Below are positions 1 through 7,575 of a stretch of DNA of 8,000 nucleotides, piece after piece. How positions within the stretch are numbered: the first letter of the stretch is position 1; the number at the start of each line of letters is the position of its first letter. Position numbers and translations under genes: made by a program. The notes below the pieces were generated by a model. It worked only from the letters and a program-made list of their open reading frames with translations. It ran no database searches and was not told the DNA's origin. Source of the stretch: Rickettsia endosymbiont of Bryobia graminum (GTDB taxonomy: Bacteria > Pseudomonadota > Alphaproteobacteria > Rickettsiales > Rickettsiaceae); assembly GCA_020881085.1 (NCBI GenBank), contig JAJIYR010000062.1, positions 1-8,000 on the forward strand, read 5' to 3'.

Positions 1-1
1 A

Positions 2-100
2 GGTAAGCATGGAAATGAGAATATGATAGGAAAATACGTAAAAAACCAAGGCATGGAATATAAGAAACTGCATGAGGATCATCAGCTAGCTTTCTTCTAA
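2..100 (+). CDS. C-terminal end of a probable IS200/IS605-type transposase (partial)
   Basis: An open frame enters from the left edge and ends in TAA after 32 codons. It reads GKHGNENMIGKY, then a KNQG-EYKKLHEDHQL block, and ends in AFF. The spacing of a G-HG-E start, a Y-V-x-N-Q-G helix and a terminal QL-x-F resembles, from memory, the tail of Y1 (HUH) transposases of the IS200/IS605 family, which act on single-stranded DNA. The catalytic HUH and tyrosine motifs would lie outside the window, so the assignment is tentative. A strong GC hairpin begins five bases after the stop, which fits the subterminal hairpin expected at the right end of such an element. It could instead be the tail of an unrelated conserved protein. 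Confidence 0.5.
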   Translation, partial: GKHGNENMIGKYVKNQGMEYKKLHEDHQLAFF

Positions 101-104
101 AATA

Positions 105-124
105 CCCCGCTGCTTGCGGCGGGG
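105..124 (+). terminator. GC-rich hairpin between convergent genes (terminator or IS right-end hairpin)
   Basis: CCCCGCTG and CGGCGGGG form an 8-bp stem closed by a CTTG tetraloop, in a region otherwise poor in G and C. On the + strand RNA every position pairs, with one T-G wobble (111/118). On the minus strand the same position is an A-C mismatch, so folding favours the + strand transcript. Downstream on + is ATTACTTTTATT, and on minus TATTTTAG, so neither has a perfect T run. It sits between the stop at 100 (+) and the UbiK-like stop at 132 (-) and could serve both genes. It could also be the recognition hairpin of an IS200/IS605 right end. Confidence 0.6.
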
Positions 125-131
125 ATTACTT

Positions 132-323
132 TTATTCTAATAACTCATTTTGTAATTTTACTACTAATGATTTCATCGCTTCAAATTCTTCTCTAGTTAC
201 ATAATTACCTTTAATTACTTTGTTTTCTATTAAAGCAGAACATTGAGAGGTAACATTGAGAGCAGTTTTTTGAAGAATATTACTGGCCCCTAACATGACT
301 TTTAAAAAATTATTTGATTGCAT
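132..323 (-). CDS. UbiK/BMFP-domain accessory protein (63 aa)
   Basis: The protein starts MQSNNFLKVMLGASNILQ and ends in a charged, probably coiled-coil segment, VTREEFEAMKSLVVKLQNELLE. The V-T-R-E-E-F-E motif followed by a leucine-rich helix is the hallmark of the BMFP family (YqiC/UbiK, DUF526). These are small trimeric coiled-coil proteins that help ubiquinone biosynthesis in E. coli and bind membranes. At 63 residues it is shorter than the usual 80 or so. The start was chosen at 323, not the in-frame ATG at 365, because 323 begins 4 bases after the bolA stop, is preceded by AAGAGA at a good distance, and avoids a long overlap with bolA. It is the second gene of a bolA operon. A role in ubiquinone synthesis is inferred from the family only. 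Confidence 0.72.
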   Translation of the reverse strand: MQSNNFLKVMLGASNILQKTALNVTSQCSALIENKVIKGNYVTREEFEAMKSLVVKLQNELLE

Positions 324-327
324 ATAG

Positions 328-576
328 TTATCTCTTGATATTAATAGATAAAGCGTGTAGACCACTAGTTAGTTCATCTGCTAGTAGTTGATGAATTGTT
401 TTATGTCCAGCTAGTAAAGTTTGATTGGTAAGGATATCAGAAGAAATTTTTATAATAAAATGGCTTTCAGTAGAACCATTAGTATGATTAGCATGTTTAT
501 GACTCTCATCAATTATTTCACAATAATGTGGTTTTAGCACATCTAATTTACTTTTTATTCTATCTATTCGGGTCAT
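328..576 (-). CDS. bolA: BolA family protein
   Basis: An 82-residue protein of normal BolA length. It opens with MTRIDRIKSKL, as BolA proteins do, then IIDESHKHANH, ESHFIIKISS (about 37-46), the GHKTIHQLLADEL helix (57-69) and the closing GLHALSINI (72-80). The ESHF strand, the His at 58 and the C-terminal H-A-L (His74) are the conserved BolA/IbaG landmarks. His74 is the candidate Fe-S ligand used with monothiol glutaredoxin partners. The usual Arg before His58 is Gly here. BolA-Grx complexes take part in iron-sulfur cluster trafficking, and some BolA proteins act as regulators of morphology genes. No Shine-Dalgarno is visible before the ATG. The gene is divergent from the EAL gene and is followed after 4 bases by the UbiK-like gene. 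The fold is certain; the subtype (BolA or IbaG) is not. Confidence 0.9.
   Translation of the reverse strand: MTRIDRIKSKLDVLKPHYCEIIDESHKHANHTNGSTESHFIIKISSDILTNQTLLAGHKTIHQLLADELTSGLHALSINIKR
331..336 (-). promoter_or_regulatory. Ribosome binding site deciding the start of the UbiK-like gene
   Basis: On the minus strand AAGAGA lies inside the last codons of bolA, 7 bases before the ATG at 323-321. It is one of the few Shine-Dalgarno-like sites in the window, since most starts here (bolA, murC, murB, ftsQ) have none that is clear. It suggests translational coupling to bolA. Confidence 0.4.
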
Positions 577-608
577 AGTTTTATGTATCTGAAACTTTTA
601 CTTGTATC

Positions 609-637
609 ATATTACTAGAATTTTACTATTTAGTAAA
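609..637 (-). promoter_or_regulatory. Candidate promoter for bolA
   Basis: Read on the minus strand, TTTACT (637-632) and TAATAT (614-609) are separated by exactly 17 bases. Each matches four of six sigma-70 consensus positions. The -10 overlaps TATGAT (611-606), a better hexamer but with 20-base spacing. The site is 33 bases upstream of the bolA ATG. In AT-rich DNA such matches arise by chance, so this is weak. On the + strand, TTGTAT (602-607) with TACTAT (624-629) is an even weaker candidate for the EAL gene. Confidence 0.3.
622..637. repeat. Perfect 7-bp inverted repeat between bolA and the EAL gene
   Basis: TTTACTA-TT-TAGTAAA is a perfect inverted repeat with a two-base spacer in the divergent intergenic region. 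It overlaps the -35 of the candidate bolA promoter. Its geometry would suit a dimeric regulator, but it is all A/T except one C and one G, so chance is possible. The 2-base spacer makes a stable RNA hairpin unlikely. Confidence 0.4.
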
Positions 638-666
638 TAACCTTAAATTGGGATTTAACATTTGTT

Positions 667-1971
667 ATGAAAGAATCAGAGAAGCAAATAGAAAATTTAC
701 AGCTAAGGATTAATTTAGTAAATTGCGGATATTGCTTTGCCTTTAAATTAGTAAATTATGAAGAGCTAAATGCAATAACTACTAGCGATGCTAAAGGGAT
801 AGAAATATTAGATACTATTATTCAGGAAGTATGTAATGAATTAATAGCTACAAATAAGTCAAATAAATATTTTAAAAATATAAGCGATAGAACTATAGAT
901 TCTTACCTACAAATTTTTACTTCAAAACAAAAAGTAAAAAAAGATGATAATAATTCTTTTATATATAAGCAGGTTGAAGAGAATAGGATTTTTTTGATTT
1001 TACCTATAGAAGATAAAAATTTTGCTCGTGAATTTGCTTTAAAAATATATTCAATATCCCAACTATATATTGATAATAATAATCCTGAATTTTATTTGAA
1101 TTGTAGTATAGCCAGTATAGAATTTCCTAAATTTGCTAAAAATGCAAAAGATATATCTAATTTGTTAAATTGGTTACTTTCTTGTAATTCCGATCAATTA
1201 TATTATCGGGAATACGATCATAAACAGTATAATATTGAAAATATTAAAGAATCTAATAGGCAACTTAATAGTCTTAGAAGAGCCATATTGCAAAAAACTA
1301 TGATTTTTGCTTATCAGCCAGTTATTGATAGAAAGACTATGAAAGCTCATTATTATGAATGTTTACTTAGAATTCCTGATACAAAAAATAATTTAATTTC
1401 TGCAGGCACTTTAATTCAAGAAGCTGAGAAAAAAGGGTTAATTTTTATAATAGATAAAATAGTATTAGAAATGGCTATTAAAGAATTGGCCGCTAATCAT
1501 AATTTAAAACTTGCAGTGAATATTTCCAATATTGGAGTTTTAGATTATTCTCTTTTAGAATTAGCTGAGAAATTACTAGAAGAATATGATGTATATGGTA
1601 GATTAATTATAGAGATTACAGAAACTACTTTTAACCAAAATTATGAACAAATATCTGATTTTATGCTGAAATTAAGAAAATTTGGTTGTAAGTTTGCTTT
1701 AGATGATTTTGGTACAGGTTTTACTTCTTTCAAACAATTACAAAATTTGCCTATTGATATTATTAAAATTCCTGGGGATTATGTGCGTAATATTACTAAT
1801 GATACTGAATGTAAGGATTTCATTGCAAGATTAATAAAAATATCTGAAAGTTTAGGAGCCGTAATTGTAGCGGAGTTTGTAGAGAATGGTGAGATAGCTC
1901 AGTGTCTTATTGATTTGAAGGTTGATGGGATGCAAGGTGATTTTTTCTCTCCTGCATTGATTATAAAATAA
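667..1971 (+). CDS. Degenerate GGDEF-EAL domain protein, probable c-di-GMP phosphodiesterase
   Basis: A 434-residue protein with no signal peptide or obvious membrane segment, so probably cytoplasmic. Residues about 100-185 (IFLILPIEDKNFAREFALKI, then NCSIASIEFPKF) look like the second half of a GGDEF domain with no GGDEF signature, so no cyclase activity is expected. Residues about 205-432 form an EAL domain. AYQPVIDRKT leads to E231-C-L in place of E-A-L, then VNIS (Asn285), EITE (316-319), LDDFGTGF (Asp346, Asp347), IIKIP (Lys367), AEFVE (Glu403) and QGDFFSP (Gln423). The acidic, Asn, Lys and Gln positions needed for metal binding and catalysis in EAL phosphodiesterases all appear to be kept, so hydrolysis of c-di-GMP to pGpG is plausible. 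Odd points are ECL for EAL, KIP for KID and AEFVE for AEGVE. It ends 24 bases before murC and may be co-transcribed with it. No clear Shine-Dalgarno is seen. Confidence 0.88.
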   Translation: MKESEKQIENLQLRINLVNCGYCFAFKLVNYEELNAITTSDAKGIEILDTIIQEVCNELIATNKSNKYFKNISDRTIDSYLQIFTSKQKVKKDDNNSFIYKQVEENRIFLILPIEDKNFAREFALKIYSISQLYIDNNNPEFYLNCSIASIEFPKFAKNAKDISNLLNWLLSCNSDQLYYREYDHKQYNIENIKESNRQLNSLRRAILQKTMIFAYQPVIDRKTMKAHYYECLLRIPDTKNNLISAGTLIQEAEKKGLIFIIDKIVLEMAIKELAANHNLKLAVNISNIGVLDYSLLELAEKLLEEYDVYGRLIIEITETTFNQNYEQISDFMLKLRKFGCKFALDDFGTGFTSFKQLQNLPIDIIKIPGDYVRNITNDTECKDFIARLIKISESLGAVIVAEFVENGEIAQCLIDLKVDGMQGDFFSPALIIK

Positions 1972-1995
1972 AGTAAAAAATAATTATTACAGAAA

Positions 1996-3450
1996 ATGAT
2001 ACTATTAGAATTAAAAAAGATAAATGGCACCCTTGATACTATACATTTTGTAGGTATTGGAGGTATTGGTATGAGTGGAATTGCTAAGATATTGTATAAT
2101 CTTGGATATAAGGTACAAGGTTCTGATATTGCTGAGAATTATAATACCAAAAAGTTAGAAGAAGATGGCATAAAAATTTATATTGGTCATAAAGCTAAAA
2201 ATATTAATAATGTTTCATACGTTGTTGTTTCATCAGCTATTAATAAAGATAACCCCGAAGTAAAAGAAGCTTTACGTAAAAAAATCCCAATAATTAGACG
2301 AGCTGAAATGTTAGCTGAACTAATGAGACTAAAATGTTCTATAGCAATTTCAGGTTCTCATGGGAAAACGACTACAACTTCACTTGTGGCGTGCTTATTT
2401 GAGGCAGCAGGTTTACACCCTACTGTTATTAATGGGGGGATTATTAATAATCGTTTTACTAACGCATATATAGGATCTGGGAATTATTTAATAGCAGAAG
2501 CTGATGAGTCTGACGCAACTTTTATTAATATACCGTCTACAATTGCGGTAGTAACAAATATTGATCCAGAACACCTAGATTTTTATCATGATTTTGATAG
2601 TCTAATTAAAGCTTTTAAAAGATTTATAACTAACTTGCCATTTTATGGATTTGCTGCTTGCTGTATTGATAATAAAGTTGTTCAAGATTTAGTAAATAAA
2701 ATTACAGATCGTAAAATTATAACTTATGGCATAGATTCGCCTGATGCAAATATTCAAGCATTTAATTTACATTTTGACATTCACTCTTCTACTTTTGATG
2801 TTAAAATAAATTTACCTAATGTTAATGGTACAGCTACCATAGAGAAAGTAACATTACCTACCCCAGGGAGGCATAATGTTCTTAATGCTCTTGCTGCAAT
2901 ATCAATAGCAGCAGAACTTGATTTTGGTATTAAAGTTATTAAAAATGGATTTAGTAATTTTGAAGGGGTAAAACGTAGATTTACTAGAGTTGCTGAATAT
3001 AACGGAGCTATAGTAATTGATGATTACGCTCATCATCCAGAAGAGGTAAAGGCAACGCTTGCTACAGCAAGAAATATTGCTGATAAACAAAATGGTAAAG
3101 TTATTGCAATTTTTCAACCGCATAGATATTCAAGAACTCAATATTTATTTGATGATTTTGTTACTTGTTTCGGTCAAGCAAGTCAATTATATATAACAGA
3201 CATATATGCTGCAGGGGAAAAGGCTATAGAAGGTTTAACTGCCCAAAGTTTAGTAGATAAAATTAAGGAGGTAAAAGCTCATACTATGGTATCATTTGTT
3301 GAGTCTGATGAACATATAGTAGAGATTATTACAGATCAAGCAATGCCAGGTGATATTATAGTTATGATGGGTGCTGGCAGCATTTCTACTTGGGCTAATA
3401 ACTTACCTAAGCAGTTTATCAGTTTTAAAAAAGCGAATAAAAGAAATTAA
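1996..3450 (+). CDS. murC: UDP-N-acetylmuramate--L-alanine ligase
   Basis: A 484-residue Mur ligase of normal MurC length. It joins L-alanine to UDP-MurNAc using ATP, the first step of peptide stem assembly, in the cytoplasm. The N-terminal UDP-binding domain carries [12 protein letters not shown] (17-28). The ATP loop is [10 protein letters not shown] (119-128), followed by AEADESDA (167-174) and TNIDPEHLD (187-195). The [11 protein letters not shown] block sits at 291-301. The C-terminal domain has [11 protein letters not shown] (341-351) and FQPHRYSRT (373-381), both MurC-specific. All motifs look intact. Starting at 1996 places the glycine loop about 20 residues in, as usual for the family. 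It lies 24 bases after the EAL gene and 15 before murB, in the dcw order typical of alphaproteobacteria. The upstream bases have no clear Shine-Dalgarno. Confidence 0.97.
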   Translation: MILLELKKINGTLDTIHFVGIGGIGMSGIAKILYNLGYKVQGSDIAENYNTKKLEEDGIKIYIGHKAKNINNVSYVVVSSAINKDNPEVKEALRKKIPIIRRAEMLAELMRLKCSIAISGSHGKTTTTSLVACLFEAAGLHPTVINGGIINNRFTNAYIGSGNYLIAEADESDATFINIPSTIAVVTNIDPEHLDFYHDFDSLIKAFKRFITNLPFYGFAACCIDNKVVQDLVNKITDRKIITYGIDSPDANIQAFNLHFDIHSSTFDVKINLPNVNGTATIEKVTLPTPGRHNVLNALAAISIAAELDFGIKVIKNGFSNFEGVKRRFTRVAEYNGAIVIDDYAHHPEEVKATLATARNIADKQNGKVIAIFQPHRYSRTQYLFDDFVTCFGQASQLYITDIYAAGEKAIEGLTAQSLVDKIKEVKAHTMVSFVESDEHIVEIITDQAMPGDIIVMMGAGSISTWANNLPKQFISFKKANKRN

Positions 3451-3465
3451 TATAATTATAACTTT

Positions 3466-4362
3466 ATGGAATTACCTCAGATTGCTGGTGAATATAAAAA
3501 TAATTATCCATTAAATCATCTTACATGGTTTAAAGTGGGAGGATTGGCCGAAGTTTTTTTTAAGCCTTTAGATTCAGTTGATTTAGCAAGTTTCTTATTG
3601 CAAAATCAACTGAATCTTCCAGTGACAGTTTTAGGAGCCGGGTCAAATATAATTATTAGAGACGGTGGTATAGATGGAGTAGTAATAAAACTTGGAAGAA
3701 ATTTTACTAATATTGAATTATTACCTGACAATAAGATAGAGGTTGGTAGCGCTTGCCTGAATTTTAATCTTGCTAAATTCTGTCAAGAACATTCTATTAC
3801 AGGTTTTGAGTTTTTAGTTGGTATACCAGGAACTATAGGTGGTGGTGTTGCTATGAACGCTGGAGCTTATAACTCAGAGTTTAAAGATATTATTTTAAAT
3901 ATTGAGGCAATAAATTCTAAAGGTGAGTTTATAAATATTGCGAATGAAGAGATTGGTTTTAAATATCGGGGTAATAATTTACCTAAAGATTTAATTGTAA
4001 CTAAAGCAACTTTTAAAGTAGTAATGGGTGATAAAGAACTTATAACTGCTAAGATGAATGAAATAAATAACGCAAGACAAGCAACTCAACCAATTACCGA
4101 ACGTACAGGAGGGAGTACTTTTGCTAATCCAGTAGGTTATAAAGCATGGCAGTTAATTGATAAAGCTGGTATGAGAGGGTATAAAGTTGGCGATGCTTGT
4201 ATGTCCGAGTTACATTGTAATTTTATGATAAATCATGGTAACGCTACTGCTCAGGATTTAGAAGATTTAGGTGAATTTGTGAGAAAGAAAGTATTAGAAA
4301 CTAGTGGTATAGAATTACAGTGGGAAATTAAGCGAATAGGAAATACTCGGCTAAAATCATGA
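3466..4362 (+). CDS. murB: UDP-N-acetylenolpyruvoylglucosamine reductase
   Basis: A 298-residue FAD enzyme that uses NADPH to reduce UDP-GlcNAc-enolpyruvate to UDP-MurNAc, the substrate of the neighbouring MurC. TWFKVGGLAEVFF (20-32) and VTVLGAGSNIIIRDGG (53-68) form the FAD-binding region, followed by GIPGTIGGGVAMNAGAY (119-135). Likely catalytic residues are Arg168 (in YRGN), Ser217 (in GGSTFANP) and Glu287 (in LQWEIKRIG), matching the Arg, Ser and Glu of E. coli MurB. The C-terminal part, with ELHCNFMIN (248-256) and the short overall length, fits the type II form that lacks the extra loop of E. coli MurB. No lesion is seen. It follows murC by 15 bases with no visible ribosome site, so the two are probably co-transcribed. 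Confidence 0.96.
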   Translation: MELPQIAGEYKNNYPLNHLTWFKVGGLAEVFFKPLDSVDLASFLLQNQLNLPVTVLGAGSNIIIRDGGIDGVVIKLGRNFTNIELLPDNKIEVGSACLNFNLAKFCQEHSITGFEFLVGIPGTIGGGVAMNAGAYNSEFKDIILNIEAINSKGEFINIANEEIGFKYRGNNLPKDLIVTKATFKVVMGDKELITAKMNEINNARQATQPITERTGGSTFANPVGYKAWQLIDKAGMRGYKVGDACMSELHCNFMINHGNATAQDLEDLGEFVRKKVLETSGIELQWEIKRIGNTRLKS

Positions 4363-4373
4363 ATTGCGTTGTC

Positions 4374-4405
4374 GTAAATAAAGCTCCGCTGTTAGCTTTG
4401 TTTAC
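4374..4405 (+). repeat. 12-bp-stem hairpin between murB and ddl
   Basis: GTAAATAAAGCT and AGCTTTGTTTAC pair over 12 bases with a single T-G wobble, around the 8-base loop CCGCTGTT. It begins 12 bases after the murB stop. A terminator would need a T run after the stem, but TTCTGACAC follows, so simple Rho-independent termination is doubtful. It may be an RNA-processing or stability element, or a remnant of a dispersed palindromic repeat such as those common in Rickettsia. Confidence 0.6.
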
Positions 4406-4424
4406 TTCTGACACTACATTGATT

Positions 4425-4459
4425 TTGACTTTCGTATAGATAATTTTTAGTATTATAAT
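4425..4459 (+). promoter_or_regulatory. Candidate internal promoter for ddl-ftsQ-ftsA
   Basis: TTGACT (4425-4430) matches five of six -35 positions. It lies 17 bases from TAGTAT (4448-4453), four of six at -10. A perfect TATAAT (4454-4459) overlaps just downstream but is 23 bases from that -35. Transcription from TATAAT would begin almost at the ddl ATG, leaving practically no leader. AGGA (4460-4463) is a possible ribosome site, only 4 bases from the ATG. This is the only large gap in the cluster and the natural place for an internal promoter. Confidence 0.4.
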
Positions 4460-4467
4460 AGGAATAT

Positions 4468-5433
4468 ATGAATAAATATCAGACACAATTTATTGCTGAT
4501 TCAAAAATTACCTTATTAAGTGGTAAGGGGGAAAAGCATGTAGCTTTAGTAGGTGGAGGCATGTCAGCTGAGAGAGAAGTATCTCTCATCTCTTCCCAAG
4601 AAGTAGGTAAAGCTTTAGTAGAAGCTGGATATAAGGTTACTTTTATTGATATGGGAGTAGATATTGCCTCCAAACTGTTAGAAATTAAGCCTGACGTTGT
4701 TTATAACTGTTTGCATGGTACCTATGGTGAAGATGGATGCCTTCCTGGATTATTAAATATTTTACGGATTCCTTATACTCATAGCGGCGTACTTGCTTCT
4801 TCTTTAGCTTTTAGTAAAATTCATTCAAAATTTTGGTTTATTGCTAATAATATTAATACTGCTAAGAGTATTATAGTAAATAAATCTGATAATATAAAAA
4901 ATGATCCGATGCCAAGACCATATGTAATAAAACCTTTAATGCAAGGGTCAAGTATAGGGGTAGAAGTAGTATTTGAAGAGGATGATTTTAATTTTGCTAA
5001 TTACGATTTTCCCTATGGGGATCAAACATTAGTTGAAAAATATATTAAGGGTAGAGAGATGCAGGTTGCTTTGTTAAATGGCAAAGCTTTAGGCGTATTA
5101 GAGATACAATTGCTTAAAAGGCGATTTTATGACTATGATACAAAATATACAGATGGTTTTGCTAATCATTTATGCCCAGCTCCTATTCCAAAAGATGTTT
5201 ATGATGAGTTATTAAAAGAATCAGAAAGAATATATCAAACTATGAATTGTAGAGGTGTTGCAAGAGCTGAATTTATTTTTGATGAAGATAATAATGAGTT
5301 ATTTGCTTTAGAAATTAACACCCATCCTGGCATGACCCCATTATCAATCGTCCTAGAAATAGCAGCCATGAAAGGAATGAATTTTACCTTATTAGTAAAA
5401 GAGATAGTAAAAACAGCAAGTCTTGACACATGA
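4468..5433 (+). CDS. ddl: D-alanine--D-alanine ligase
   Basis: A 321-residue ATP-grasp enzyme that makes the D-Ala-D-Ala dipeptide later joined to the peptidoglycan precursor by MurF. The N-terminal domain has [16 protein letters not shown] (25-40), where Glu35 corresponds to the first Glu of the D-alanine site, and the HGTYGEDG loop (83-90). The ATP-grasp part shows [13 protein letters not shown] (152-164) with Ser161, [10 protein letters not shown] (190-199), [10 protein letters not shown] (221-230) with Lys226-Tyr227, and ARAEF (265-269). The metal-binding block [11 protein letters not shown] (281-291) follows, with Glu282 and Asn284. The usual NT-x-PGMT is complete, so the enzyme should be active. 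A Lys-Tyr at 226-227, not a Phe, predicts a D-Ala-D-Ala product over D-Ala-D-lactate. The protein carries about 20 extra N-terminal residues compared with E. coli DdlB. Its stop overlaps the ftsQ start (ATGA). Confidence 0.97.
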   Translation: MNKYQTQFIADSKITLLSGKGEKHVALVGGGMSAEREVSLISSQEVGKALVEAGYKVTFIDMGVDIASKLLEIKPDVVYNCLHGTYGEDGCLPGLLNILRIPYTHSGVLASSLAFSKIHSKFWFIANNINTAKSIIVNKSDNIKNDPMPRPYVIKPLMQGSSIGVEVVFEEDDFNFANYDFPYGDQTLVEKYIKGREMQVALLNGKALGVLEIQLLKRRFYDYDTKYTDGFANHLCPAPIPKDVYDELLKESERIYQTMNCRGVARAEFIFDEDNNELFALEINTHPGMTPLSIVLEIAAMKGMNFTLLVKEIVKTASLDT

Positions 5434-6224
5434 AGCAAAATAAGCAATTCAATAAAAAAAAGAAAGTTAATATACTGTTGCGTAGGAAAATAGCATTAAT
5501 TTATATTAGAATAATGCTTGTTGTAAAAATTAGTTTAGTAGCGTTTTTAGCTTTATTTTTTTTCACTAGTTATTTCAGTACTTTAAAACAAGAAATTGTT
5601 CAAAATATTTATGAATATACTGGTGATATTGGTTTTAGGCTTGAAAATGTTTTAATTGAAGGGCAGTATAATATTAAAGAAGAAGATATATTAACAACAT
5701 TAAACGCTGATAAAGGTACACCTATTTTTTCCTTAGAATTAGATGTAATTAAAAATAACCTAAAGAGTAATGATTGGGTTAAAAATGTAGCAATCATTGA
5801 ACGAAGATTACCAAACACTATCTACATAAGATTAACAGAACGTATTCCTATAGCTATTTGGCAGGTTAACAGTAAGATTTTTCTTATTGATGAAGAGGGA
5901 TATAAAATTACTGATAATATAGGCGAGTTTTCTAATCTTCTGCATGTAGTAGGTTCTGATGCTAATATTTATACTAGTAAATTAATTGACGATTTATCTC
6001 AGCATTCAGGACTTACTGATAAGGTAGTATCAGCTGTGCGTTATGGAGAAAGGCGCTGGGATTTGAATTTGCAGGAAAATATTACTGTAAAAATGCCAGA
6101 GTCATATTTTGAACGAGCTTTAGGTTATCTAGCAGAGTTAAATAAAAATGATCTATTATTTAATCAAAATTATAAAGTTATAGATTTACGAGATAATGAT
6201 AAATTTTATGTTGAAAAATATTAG
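5430..6224 (+). CDS. ftsQ: Cell division protein FtsQ
   Basis: A 264-residue bitopic membrane protein of the divisome, which bridges early and late division proteins through FtsB/FtsL. The first 27 residues are very basic and cytoplasmic ([14 protein letters not shown], then RRK). One membrane helix, about residues 28-48 (rich in L, V, A and F), is followed by a periplasmic part. A POTRA domain spans about 68-138: [19 protein letters not shown], then [49 protein letters not shown]. This [14 protein letters not shown] pattern is diagnostic. The remaining ~125 residues are the less conserved beta domain. The ATG overlaps the ddl TGA by 4 bases, implying translational coupling. No Shine-Dalgarno stands out. 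Confidence 0.94.
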   Translation: MKQNKQFNKKKKVNILLRRKIALIYIRIMLVVKISLVAFLALFFFTSYFSTLKQEIVQNIYEYTGDIGFRLENVLIEGQYNIKEEDILTTLNADKGTPIFSLELDVIKNNLKSNDWVKNVAIIERRLPNTIYIRLTERIPIAIWQVNSKIFLIDEEGYKITDNIGEFSNLLHVVGSDANIYTSKLIDDLSQHSGLTDKVVSAVRYGERRWDLNLQENITVKMPESYFERALGYLAELNKNDLLFNQNYKVIDLRDNDKFYVEKY

Positions 6225-6240
6225 AGTTATAAATTAAGTT

Positions 6241-7470
6241 ATGAATAAATTATCTAATTTTGTTTCTCTTGATCTAGGAAGCAGCAAGATCGCATGTATA
6301 GCGGCATATATTGATAAAAAAGCTGATGCAAAGATAGTTAGTCAAAATTTATACCATTCAAAAGGGATTAAATCAGGTGTTATACTAGGTGTAAAAGAAG
6401 CAGAAAATAGTATTGTTGGAGCAATTTATAATTTAGAAAAAGATTGCGGAAAGAATATTAAAGAAATTACAGTATCATTAACAGGTCATGGTACAAAATC
6501 ATACTATATTAATAGTAAAATGAAAATTTCTAATAATCAGCCAATCTTGGAACAGGATATCAAAAAGCTAATAAAAAAGGCTATAGCTGAATTTAAACTT
6601 AAAGATCAAGAGATAATACATTATTTTCCTATTGAATTTGCTCTAGATAATAATTCTTCTATTGAAGATCCTGTAGGGATGTATGGTAAAGAATTAGGAT
6701 GCGAATTACACATTGTTACAGCAAATTCAAATATGCTGATAAATATTACTAATTGCTTTGCAAAATGCCATGTTGAAATAAATAATATAGTATTAGCAGT
6801 ATATGCATCTGGAATAGCTTGTCTTTCTAAGGATGAGAAAGAGCTTGGTTCTGTTATCATAGATATGGGAGCAAGAACTACCTCTTTTGGAATATTTGTT
6901 GCGGGCAAATTAATATATACAGGATACATAGATATAGGTAGTTTTCATGTTACTTCTGATATAGCAAAAGTTTTTTCATTAGATCTTAATATAGCAGAAA
7001 AGCTAAAAGTTTTATATGGTAATGCAGTGCCATCCGCTTTTGACAAAGATAATATTATTAGTTTAGAAAATGATGGTATAGGTCTTATGGATAATGGAGG
7101 AGTAACCATTACTTCAAAACATTTAGCAGAAGTGATAAATCCACGAGTAGAGGAGATATTATCAATGGTGCAAGCAGAATGCGACAGAATCGCTAGTAAT
7201 ATGGTAGCGTATCGTATTGTGATTACAGGTGGTGGTTCAATGCTGAGAGGAGTAAAAGAATTAGCAAGTAAGATCTTTGAAAGACAAGTAAGAATTGGCA
7301 AGCCAGAAATATTAGAAGGTTTTGCAGAAGATTATAACCCACATATATATTCTACTTGTATAGGGATGATTAAAAACCAATCTTTAAAAATTCAAAAAAA
7401 TTCTATCAATATTGATAATAATTCTAGCTGGGTGAAAAAATGTTTAGTTTGGCTTAAGGAAAACATTTAA
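6241..7470 (+). CDS. ftsA: Cell division protein FtsA
   Basis: A 409-residue actin-like ATPase that tethers FtsZ filaments to the inner membrane and recruits later division proteins. VSLDLGSSKIACI (8-20) is the phosphate-1 loop, IIDMGARTTSFGIF (206-219) phosphate-2, and VITGGGSMLRGVKELA (327-342) the adenosine motif. The region around 85-165 is the 1C subdomain of FtsA, which replaces actin's 1B. The tail NSSWVKKCLVWLKENI (394-409) is an amphipathic helix with Trp, Leu and Lys that should be the membrane-targeting sequence. A low-complexity Asn/Lys-rich linker (about 378-396) precedes it. It follows ftsQ after 16 bases. ftsZ, which normally comes next in alphaproteobacteria, is not present in the remaining 530 bases of the window. 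All motifs look intact. Confidence 0.95.
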   Translation: MNKLSNFVSLDLGSSKIACIAAYIDKKADAKIVSQNLYHSKGIKSGVILGVKEAENSIVGAIYNLEKDCGKNIKEITVSLTGHGTKSYYINSKMKISNNQPILEQDIKKLIKKAIAEFKLKDQEIIHYFPIEFALDNNSSIEDPVGMYGKELGCELHIVTANSNMLINITNCFAKCHVEINNIVLAVYASGIACLSKDEKELGSVIIDMGARTTSFGIFVAGKLIYTGYIDIGSFHVTSDIAKVFSLDLNIAEKLKVLYGNAVPSAFDKDNIISLENDGIGLMDNGGVTITSKHLAEVINPRVEEILSMVQAECDRIASNMVAYRIVITGGGSMLRGVKELASKIFERQVRIGKPEILEGFAEDYNPHIYSTCIGMIKNQSLKIQKNSINIDNNSSWVKKCLVWLKENI

Positions 7471-7476
7471 GGCAAT

Positions 7477-7536
7477 AGATAACAAAATGCGGCTTAATTG
7501 TCATGGCTAGGAGCTGTAAGGTGACATTTGCTATCT
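7477..7536. repeat. Imperfect inverted repeat, RPE-like, after ftsA
   Basis: AGATAACAAAATG (7477-7489) is nearly the reverse complement of CATTTGCTATCT (7525-7536), differing by one base and one gap. Nested inside are TGTCA (near 7499-7503) and TGACA (7522-7526). The inner part, TCATGGCTAGGAGCTGTAAGG, resembles from memory dispersed Rickettsia palindromic elements of the type GTCATTGCGAGGAGC...GACG. No open frame of interest crosses it. It follows the ftsA stop at once and may help end the transcript, but no T run is present. Confidence 0.45.
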
Positions 7537-7575
7537 AAAAAATACCAATCATACCACACTGAAAGCATTAGCTAT

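Noticed and set aside
324..365. 14-residue N-terminal extension of the UbiK-like protein
   Set aside because: It would overlap bolA by 38 bases. The ATG at 323 has a better ribosome site and a natural 4-base spacing from the bolA stop.
2902..3123. Minus-strand open frame inside murC, and others inside ddl (4479-4673, 5235-5447) and ftsQ (5609-5818)
   Set aside because: Each is antisense to strongly conserved coding motifs, with no recognisable domain and no promoter or ribosome site.
6945..7301. 118-residue open frame on the minus strand inside ftsA
   Set aside because: It lies wholly inside a gene with clear FtsA motifs, has no family resemblance and has a Ser/Ile-rich composition typical of antisense shadows. 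The same holds for 6621-6929 (-).
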